Assembly (NCBI RefSeq): GCF_000349845.1
Contig: NC_020829.1
Location: forward strand, 4,099,001 to 4,163,000
Source: Pseudomonas sp. ATCC 13867
Lineage (GTDB): Bacteria > Pseudomonadota > Gammaproteobacteria > Pseudomonadales > Pseudomonadaceae
Reading direction: 5' to 3'
DNA length: 64,000 bases
This document shows positions 63,632 through 64,000 of the stretch, piece after piece (the first letter of the stretch is position 1; every line of letters starts with the position of its first letter). The notes under the pieces are model-generated. The model did not search any database. It was not told the origin of the DNA and saw only the letters and a program-made list of their open reading frames with translations. A program made the translations under genes and the position numbers.

Positions 63632-64000
63632 TCAGGTCTCGATGATCACCTTCAGTGCCTTGTTCTCCGCCGCCTTGCCGAAGGTTTCATAGGCCTGGAG
63701 GATATCGGCGAGCGCGAAACGGTGGGTGATCAGTTGCTCCGGCTGGAGTTTGCCGGCCTGCACGCTCTTGAGCAGCATCGGCGTGGTCACCGCATCCACC
63801 AGGCGCGTACGCAGCGTGATGTTGTGCGACCACAGGCGCTCCAGGTGGAACTCGACCGGCGCACCGTGGACGCCGAGGACCGCGATGTCGCCGCCGGGCG
63901 CGATGATGTTCTCGCACAGGGTGAAGGTCGCCGGCACGCCCACCGCTTCCACCGCGCTGTCCACCCCCAGCCCGTCGGTCAGCGCCATGACCTTGTCGAC
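63632..64000 (-). CDS. Zinc-dependent alcohol dehydrogenase family protein (5' part outside window)
   Basis: The C-terminal 122 residues of a medium-chain dehydrogenase/reductase of the zinc alcohol dehydrogenase family; the rest lies beyond position 64000. Visible: [24 protein letters not shown] (second half of the Rossmann fold), [63 protein letters not shown] and the closing ALKVIIET. The catalytic zinc ligands are not in view. It converges on the pseudogene remnant and has its own terminator. Confidence 0.85.
   Translation of the reverse strand, partial: VDKVMALTDGLGVDSAVEAVGVPATFTLCENIIAPGGDIAVLGVHGAPVEFHLERLWSHNITLRTRLVDAVTTPMLLKSVQAGKLQPEQLITHRFALADILQAYETFGKAAENKALKVIIET

Noticed and set aside
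63364..63645. Independent 93-residue aldehyde dehydrogenase-like protein
   Set aside because: It is only an internal slice of a dehydrogenase lacking catalytic residues, starts in permease remnant sequence and ends inside the neighbour's terminator region.

Overview
The window is GC-rich chromosomal DNA from a Pseudomonas close to the P. aeruginosa group (P. nitroreducens, P. citronellolis and P. knackmussii are the sort of species that fit; this is inference). Nearly every gene has a recognisable P. aeruginosa counterpart in the same order. By recalled PAO1 numbering the window joins three blocks: about PA3306-PA3316 (1-14058), about PA1070-PA1076 (14319-20265) and about PA3676-PA3712 (20495-60730). 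It ends in a stretch of ecotin, two DUF533 paralogues, a decayed polyamine-catabolism remnant and the end of an alcohol dehydrogenase gene. Unlike PAO1 as I recall it, the intergenic spaces are full of REP/REPIN palindromes of the P. fluorescens/P. putida type. I saw no tRNA, rRNA, CRISPR, phage or insertion sequence.

Layout. 1-4800: alkB-type repair gene, a small acidic protein, rapA (RNA polymerase recycling) and a uspA gene behind a good candidate ANR promoter. 4814-10625: a phosphoethanolamine-transferase-like membrane enzyme, the MHYT-GGDEF-EAL protein NbdA, and a hydroxypyruvate isomerase/tartronate semialdehyde reductase pair. 10795-14058: a PhnDCEE-type oxyanion ABC importer. 14319-20265: DUF5064 and DUF2288 proteins, then the braCDEFG branched-chain amino acid importer, with a perfect 16-bp palindrome at its promoter and a terminator between braC and braD. 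20495-25402: the mexJK efflux operon with divergent mexL. 25593-33491: housekeeping genes (rsmJ, an isocitrate lyase-like enzyme, DUF72, tsaB, adk, ppc). 33628-36555: the cadR/cadA metal-efflux pair with a textbook MerR-type promoter.

36727-41172 is a tightly packed six-gene operon of poorly described proteins: lipoprotein, DUF1704/QEGLA protein with a zinc-peptidase-like HExxxH...E signature, AIM24 protein, alpha/beta hydrolase lipoprotein, single-pass membrane protein and macrodomain protein. It is my best candidate for an undescribed system. 41269-45078: a TetR regulator, lysS, and prfB with its programmed +1 frameshift. 45197-53531: the complete Wsp surface-sensing operon (wspABCDEFR), which makes cyclic-di-GMP through WspR. 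With NbdA, the window therefore holds both a dedicated cyclic-di-GMP producer and a sensor protein carrying an intact GGDEF domain as well as an EAL domain.

53695-60000: small membrane and lipoprotein genes, then an MHS-type transporter and a GMC oxidoreductase in one operon, divergent from a LysR regulator with a 27-bp inverted repeat between them. 60185-64000: DUF4256, ecotin, two DUF533 proteins, fused fragments of an ABC permease and an aminobutyraldehyde dehydrogenase (a deletion scar), and the C-terminal third of a zinc alcohol dehydrogenase. Statements about function rest on motifs read from translations and on recalled family knowledge; no database search was run.
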